Positions 6,926 to 10,124 of a DNA stretch of 10,124 bases are shown in pieces. The notes under the pieces are model-generated. The model was not told where the DNA came from. It saw only the letters and a list, made by a program, of their open reading frames with translations, and did no database searches. Numbering within the stretch: the first letter of the stretch is position 1; every line of letters begins with the position of its first letter. Both the position numbers and the translations under genes were made by a program. Source of the stretch: an uncultured Clostridia bacterium (GTDB lineage: Bacteria > Bacillota > Clostridia > Peptostreptococcales > Anaerovoracaceae); contig CALIYX010000013.1 in the NCBI GenBank assembly GCA_938049335.1, forward strand, positions 1 through 10,124, in the 5' to 3' direction.

Positions 6926-7396
6926 TTATTTAAGCTCAGGAAAACCTAGTTGACGCAAGGCCTCAAACAAAATAATATTGGCTGAATTTGAAAGATTAAA
7001 GGATCTAAGTCTTGTATCTTCACTCATAGGAATTCTTATAGCTAGCTCAGCATTTTCGGCGATAAAGTCGCGTGGCAAACCCTTGGTTTCCCTTCCAAAC
7101 AAAAACATGTCATCATCCCTATATTCAAATTCTGTATATATCTTTCCACCCTTTGTCGTTGCAAGAAACTTACGCTTATCCTTATATTTATCCATGAAAT
7201 CATCTAGCGATTCATGAACCTCTAAATCAACATATGGCCAGTAGTCAAGTCCTGCCCTCTTTACTGCCTTTTCACTTATATCAAAACCTAAAGGCTTAAC
7301 AAGGTGAAGCTTTGTATTAGTCGCTGCGCATGTCCTGGCAATATTTCCGGTATTTGGTGGTATCTCTGGTTCAACAAAAACTATATGTAATGCCAT
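6926..7396 (-). CDS. trmL: tRNA (cytidine/uridine-34 2'-O)-methyltransferase, SPOUT family
   Basis: Methylates the ribose of the wobble nucleotide 34 in tRNA-Leu anticodons, using S-adenosylmethionine, as a small dimeric SPOUT enzyme. The 156-aa length is typical and all three family motifs are visible: NTGNIARTCAAT (15-26), FGRETKGLP (100-108) and the knot-forming RSFNLSNSANI (131-141), where Phe replaces the more common Leu or Val. The ATG overlaps the upstream dipeptidase stop by one base (TAATG). The nearest Shine-Dalgarno-like sequences are weak (AGG 6 nt away, GGGAG 14 nt away), so translation is probably coupled to the dipeptidase. The link to its neighbours looks like operon packing rather than a shared pathway. 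Confidence 0.95.
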   Translation of the reverse strand: MALHIVFVEPEIPPNTGNIARTCAATNTKLHLVKPLGFDISEKAVKRAGLDYWPYVDLEVHESLDDFMDKYKDKRKFLATTKGGKIYTEFEYRDDDMFLFGRETKGLPRDFIAENAELAIRIPMSEDTRLRSFNLSNSANIILFEALRQLGFPELK

Positions 7397-8355
7397 TATC
7401 TGCCTATATTCTCCCTAAATACTCTCATAGCATTTAGATGACTAATCTTCTCAATTTCGTCATCGCTAAAATGCTTGCTCATTTTGTCAATCAAAGGCCC
7501 ATAGCCAGTGAAATCAACAAGTTCTCCATTATCATCTATTCCATCAAAGTCAGAACCCAAAGCAATTGCATCTATTCCTGCCTTATCCTTCATATACTTT
7601 AGGTGATCAATTATTCTATCAAAGCTTGCAGCATCCCCACTTTCATTCAAAAATGCTCCATAGAAATTAATTCCTACTACACCGCCCTTTTCTCCAAGTG
7701 TGCGAAGCTGCTCATCGCTGAGATTTCTAGGATGGTCACATAGAGCCCTTGCACATGAATGCGAAGCCATAAAAGGTTTTTTGCTAAGCTTTGCTACATC
7801 AAAGAATCCGCCCTCGTTTAGGTGAGAGCAATCTATTACCATGCCAAGCTCGTTCATCCTTTCAATTACATCCATACCAAAGACCTTGAGTCCTCTTTCG
7901 TGAGCTGCTGCGTCTCTGTTATTTGGGTATGCCAAGCAGTTTTCGTGATTCCAAATGAGTCCTATCATTCTAACGCCCATCTCATAGGCTTCATCAAGCC
8001 TCTCAATTTTGTTCTCTAAAAACGCCCCATCCTCTATGGTTAATATGGATGAAAGCATTCCATCTGCAGCGTTTTTCTCTATATCTGAAACACATAGAGC
8101 TGGTCTTATAGCATCCTTATTTAGTTCCATCTGCTCTTTATATGTCTCATAGACACCCTTAAGTATCTCATAAGGTCCTATGTTCATACTCTTCCATGGA
8201 AGATACATAGCAAAGCACTGAGCAAGGCTTCCACCTTCTCTTAGCTTTTCTATATTTATTGCAGTAGGACCATCTTTTAGTCCTTGGTCCTTGTGCTTCC
8301 AACATTCCAAAAGTGTATCGCAATGTAGATCTATAATCTTCATACTGTTTTTCAT
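7396..8355 (-). CDS. Membrane-dipeptidase-like zinc dipeptidase (peptidase family M19)
   Basis: Likely hydrolyses dipeptides, possibly including those with a D-residue, as known for the renal dipeptidase/M19 family; the substrate cannot be read from sequence. The metal ligands of this amidohydrolase-fold family are all present: His11 and Asp13 in DLHCDT, the bridging Glu108 in TIEDG, His178 in DCSHLN, His199 in ASHSCAR, and Asp269 in GSDFDG. The 319-aa length is normal for bacterial members. There is no signal peptide or membrane helix, so it is expected in the cytoplasm. Two in-frame ATGs exist (8355 and 8343); the first is chosen because AAGGAGG (8364-8370) is 8 nt from it. It is the first gene of the minus-strand cluster and its stop overlaps the trmL start. 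Confidence 0.93.
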   Translation of the reverse strand: MKNSMKIIDLHCDTLLECWKHKDQGLKDGPTAINIEKLREGGSLAQCFAMYLPWKSMNIGPYEILKGVYETYKEQMELNKDAIRPALCVSDIEKNAADGMLSSILTIEDGAFLENKIERLDEAYEMGVRMIGLIWNHENCLAYPNNRDAAAHERGLKVFGMDVIERMNELGMVIDCSHLNEGGFFDVAKLSKKPFMASHSCARALCDHPRNLSDEQLRTLGEKGGVVGINFYGAFLNESGDAASFDRIIDHLKYMKDKAGIDAIALGSDFDGIDDNGELVDFTGYGPLIDKMSKHFSDDEIEKISHLNAMRVFRENIGR

Positions 8356-8383
8356 CTAGCGTTCCTCCTTAGCTTATAAATAT

Positions 8384-8411
8384 ATATTAAACCTTTTGCT
8401 GTAGAAAACAA
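8384..8411 (-). promoter_or_regulatory. Candidate promoter for the dipeptidase-trmL genes
   Basis: On the minus strand TTGTTT (8406-8411) and TAATAT (8384-8389) are 16 bp apart. This would give a leader of about 20 nt before the ribosome site. The region is AT-rich with overlapping alternatives, so the exact hexamers are uncertain, but the divergent gene order requires a promoter here. Confidence 0.4.
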
Positions 8412-8443
8412 GACGGAAAGAGCTAATTATTTTAATTTAATCA

Positions 8444-8472
8444 AAGACAAAACGCAAATTTTCGTTTATAAT
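8444..8472 (+). promoter_or_regulatory. Promoter of hom
   Basis: AAGACA (8444-8449, four of six consensus bases) is 17 bp from a perfect TATAAT (8467-8472). Transcription should start near 8479, followed by AAGGAGG at 8488-8494 and the ATG at 8501. The leader of only about 22 nt leaves no room for a T-box or riboswitch. Confidence 0.7.
8450..8467. promoter_or_regulatory. Palindrome within the hom promoter spacer, candidate operator
   Basis: AAACGCAAATTTTCGTTT is symmetric at eight of nine base pairs (arms AAACG/CGTTT and centre AAATTT; only positions 6 and 13 fail). It begins right after the -35 and ends on the first base of the -10. A dimeric repressor bound here would block RNA polymerase. 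No regulator gene is in the window, so the binder is unknown. Confidence 0.45.
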
Positions 8473-8500
8473 ATTTTCTAATAAATTAAGGAGGCAAATT

Positions 8501-9466
8501 ATGAAGAAGGTAAAGATTGGACTCTTAGGTTTCGGTACTGTTGCCGGAGGAACTTTTGATATATTGAAGAAAAACGCTGAGCTAATTTCAAAGCGCAGCG
8601 GTTGTGAAATAGAAGTAGCTAAGGTTTTCGCAAGAAATACAGAGAAAGCTTTGTCAAAGGGCCTTCCAGCTGAGCTAGCTACTGCAAATGTAGATGATGT
8701 TTTGGCTGATGACAGCATAGATATAGTTGTTGAAGCCATTGGTGGAATTGAACCAGCAACCGAATATATGCTAAAGGCTATGAAGGCTGGCAAGCATGTT
8801 GTAACACCTAACAAGGCTGCTGTTGCTGCAAACTACAAGGAGCTAACAGAAACAGCTAAGGCAAACAATGTAAGCTTTAGATTTGAAGCTAGCGTAGGTG
8901 GAGGAATACCTGCCCTTACTGCAATTCAGGAAGCTTTGAGTGGAAATGAATTCCTAGAAGTTATGGGAATTGTAAACGGTACAACAAATTATATCCTAAG
9001 CTGCATGCAGGCTGATGGAATGGAATATAAGGATGCTCTTAAGGATGCACAGATTAAGGGATTTGCTGAAGCTGATCCTACTGCTGATGTTGAAGGCATT
9101 GATGCCGCAAACAAGCTTTCCATTTTGATGACGCTATGCTTTGACAAGTATGTTAAGCCAGATGATATTCCAACGACTGGAATCAGCAAGATTACAATGA
9201 AGGATATTGAAGACGCAGAAGCAAAGGATAGCAAGATTAAGCTAATCGCATCTGCTAAGCTTTCTGGAGATCAGGTCGAATACAGTGTTAAGCCAGTTCT
9301 AATGCCTAACAGTCACCCACTTGCTTCAGTTTCAAGAGAGTATAACGCAATTTACGTTACAGGTGATGCAGTTGGCGAGCTTATGTTCTACGGTGCAGGC
9401 GCTGGTGCCTTCCCTACAGGAAGCGCAGTTGTAGGCGATGTAATTGCAATTGCAAAGACAGTATAA
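8501..9466 (+). CDS. hom: Homoserine dehydrogenase, short form without ACT domain
   Basis: Reduces aspartate semialdehyde to homoserine with NAD(P)H, the branch point toward threonine and methionine. Visible parts are an N-terminal Rossmann fold, GLLGFGTVAGG (7-17), VEAIGG (77-82), VTPNKAAVA (101-109, usually TANKA), SVGGGIP (131-137), GIVNGTTNYIL (156-166), and the catalytic stretch FAEADPTADVEGIDAANK (188-205), where Asp201 and Lys205 match the catalytic pair. The protein stops at residue 321 just after GAGAFPTGSAVVGDV, where most Firmicute enzymes continue about 100 residues into an ACT domain. The DNA after the stop has further stops and then a new gene, so this is a natural short form rather than a frameshift. 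The third glycine of the loop is Ala15. Feedback inhibition by threonine through ACT is not expected. AAGGAGG is 6 nt from the ATG. Confidence 0.95.
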   Translation: MKKVKIGLLGFGTVAGGTFDILKKNAELISKRSGCEIEVAKVFARNTEKALSKGLPAELATANVDDVLADDSIDIVVEAIGGIEPATEYMLKAMKAGKHVVTPNKAAVAANYKELTETAKANNVSFRFEASVGGGIPALTAIQEALSGNEFLEVMGIVNGTTNYILSCMQADGMEYKDALKDAQIKGFAEADPTADVEGIDAANKLSILMTLCFDKYVKPDDIPTTGISKITMKDIEDAEAKDSKIKLIASAKLSGDQVEYSVKPVLMPNSHPLASVSREYNAIYVTGDAVGELMFYGAGAGAFPTGSAVVGDVIAIAKTV

Positions 9467-9497
9467 TAAATGATAATTATTTGATGGAGGAATCAAA

Positions 9498-9998
9498 ATG
9501 AGTTTATACAAAGATTGGGAAAAGCTTCTCAACGGACAGACTAAGGAGTCAATCGACGAGTTTTGGAAGGAGTATTCAGAGGCAGAAGCAAGAATATATG
9601 CTCACATCCTTTCAAACCACAATGAACATCTTAAGGGTAAGGTTTCAGACCTTGCAGAGAAGTTCGAATGTGATAAGGTTATCTTCACTGGCTTTCTTGA
9701 TGGAGTTACAACTAGCCTAAAAAATGAGTTAGATGTGACTAAAATTACGCCAGATAGTGAGATAGACCTTGACATTGACTTTGAAAAGCTGTATTTTAAT
9801 ATGCATAAGGCTGATGCCGATTATCTCTGGGGACTTGAGGAGTGGAACGATGTTCTCAGCGAAGAGAGAAGAATAGAAATCTACAACGAATATAGACGTT
9901 CAAGAACAGTGCATGTAGAGAAAAAGCCAGGTAGGAACGAACCATGTTCATGTGGAAGTGGCAAGAAGTATAAGAACTGCTGCGGTAAGAGAGCCTAG
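9498..9998 (+). CDS. SEC-C zinc-motif protein of unknown function
   Basis: I recognise only the C-terminal end: PGRNEPCSCGSGKKYKNCCG (144-163), a SEC-C motif with Cys150, Cys152, Cys161 and Cys162 as the zinc-binding set, the same small module that ends SecA and occurs on many unrelated proteins. The remaining 140 residues are predicted mostly helical, acidic and rich in aromatic residues (KDWEKL, EFWKEYSEAEARIYAHIL, FEKLYFNMHKADADYLWGLEEW), with no membrane segment or signal peptide. Small proteins of this shape are found in Clostridia as SEC-C domain proteins without known role. It is not a SecA fragment, since no ATPase motifs are present. GGAGG (9486-9490) is 7 nt from the ATG. It follows hom by 31 bp with no terminator, so the two are likely co-transcribed, and a terminator comes after it. 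Confidence 0.85.
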   Translation: MSLYKDWEKLLNGQTKESIDEFWKEYSEAEARIYAHILSNHNEHLKGKVSDLAEKFECDKVIFTGFLDGVTTSLKNELDVTKITPDSEIDLDIDFEKLYFNMHKADADYLWGLEEWNDVLSEERRIEIYNEYRRSRTVHVEKKPGRNEPCSCGSGKKYKNCCGKRA

Positions 9999-10064
9999 AA
10001 TCAGAATTTTTATAAGGCCAGAATACTATAATTAACAAGCTAACAAGACAAATGACCTTTAGAA

Positions 10065-10112
10065 AGCAAAGCCCTTCGGTGATTAAATCACCTAAGGGCT
10101 TTGCTCATTTTT
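10065..10112 (+). terminator. Strong intrinsic terminator of the hom / SEC-C operon
   Basis: AGCAAAGCCCTT-C-GGTGAT and ATCACC-T-AAGGGCTTTGCT form an 18-bp stem with one C/T mismatch around a TAA loop. CA and then TTTTT (10108-10112) follow. It is 66 bases after the stop of the SEC-C gene. The minus strand has no T run after the stem, so termination is mainly on the plus strand. Confidence 0.93.
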
Positions 10113-10124
10113 GTAATTCAAAGT

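Noticed and set aside
8356..8500. T-box or riboswitch in front of hom
   Set aside because: The predicted leader is only about 22 nt and no T-box sequence or terminator/antiterminator pair is present.
8437..8814. 125-codon open frame on the minus strand overlapping the hom promoter and 5' end
   Set aside because: Opposes clear hom coding and runs through the divergent promoter region; the translation resembles nothing.
9462..9467. TATAAT at the hom stop codon as a promoter for the SEC-C gene
   Set aside because: No -35 at 16-18 bp; the nearest TTGCAA is only 12 bp away. The match is likely chance in the GTATAATAAATGA sequence.
1..10124. Sigma-54 (-24/-12) promoters that would suggest rpoN self-control or control of neighbours
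   Set aside because: Scanning by eye, I found no TGGCAC-N5-TTGC match in the intergenic regions of either strand.
1..10124. Mobile element, phage, defence system or CRISPR array
   Set aside because: All genes are conserved housekeeping or short accessory genes; there are no transposase motifs, spaced repeats or integration scars, and no obvious shift in base composition.

Overview
The window looks like a core chromosomal segment of an anaerobic, low-to-moderate GC Firmicute, probably of class Clostridia. A member of the Mogibacterium / Eubacteriales Family XIII group is my best guess from protein flavour, but no rRNA or other marker is present to settle it. Supporting signs are strong AGGAGG-type ribosome sites, a sigma-A-type promoter (TTGCCA-17-TATAAT), a K+-dependent membrane pyrophosphatase, and the sigma-54/gap/pgk/tpiA/secG neighbourhood known from Firmicutes. 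There is no mobile element, CRISPR array, tRNA or rRNA. Almost every base is coding or sits in a short regulatory gap.

Minus strand, 8355 down to 21: eight genes lie head to tail, in transcription order M19-family dipeptidase, trmL, rpoN, gap, pgk, tpiA, secG, hppA. Spacing is very tight: a TAATG overlap for dipeptidase/trmL, 2 nt for gap/pgk and 1 nt for pgk/tpiA. I see no terminator between the first gene and a clear intrinsic terminator after hppA (21-52). A good promoter sits in front of rpoN (6896-6924) and a weaker one in front of the dipeptidase. The middle is lower glycolysis from triose phosphate to 3-phosphoglycerate. It is followed by the SecG translocon subunit and an ion pump driven by pyrophosphate, the by-product of biosynthesis.

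Plus strand, 8501 to 9998: a short homoserine dehydrogenase with no ACT regulatory domain, then a small SEC-C zinc-motif protein, ended by a strong terminator (10065-10112). The 145-bp divergent gap (8356-8500) carries promoters for both directions. An 18-bp near-perfect palindrome fills the spacer of the hom promoter.

I do not see an undescribed multi-gene system. The most interesting points are: a GAPDH whose three NAD-discriminating positions are all changed; direct rpoN-gap adjacency where the related Firmicute layout has the glycolytic repressor gene cggR; a pgk start with no Shine-Dalgarno; the palindrome inside the hom promoter; and dyads in the secG and hppA leaders.
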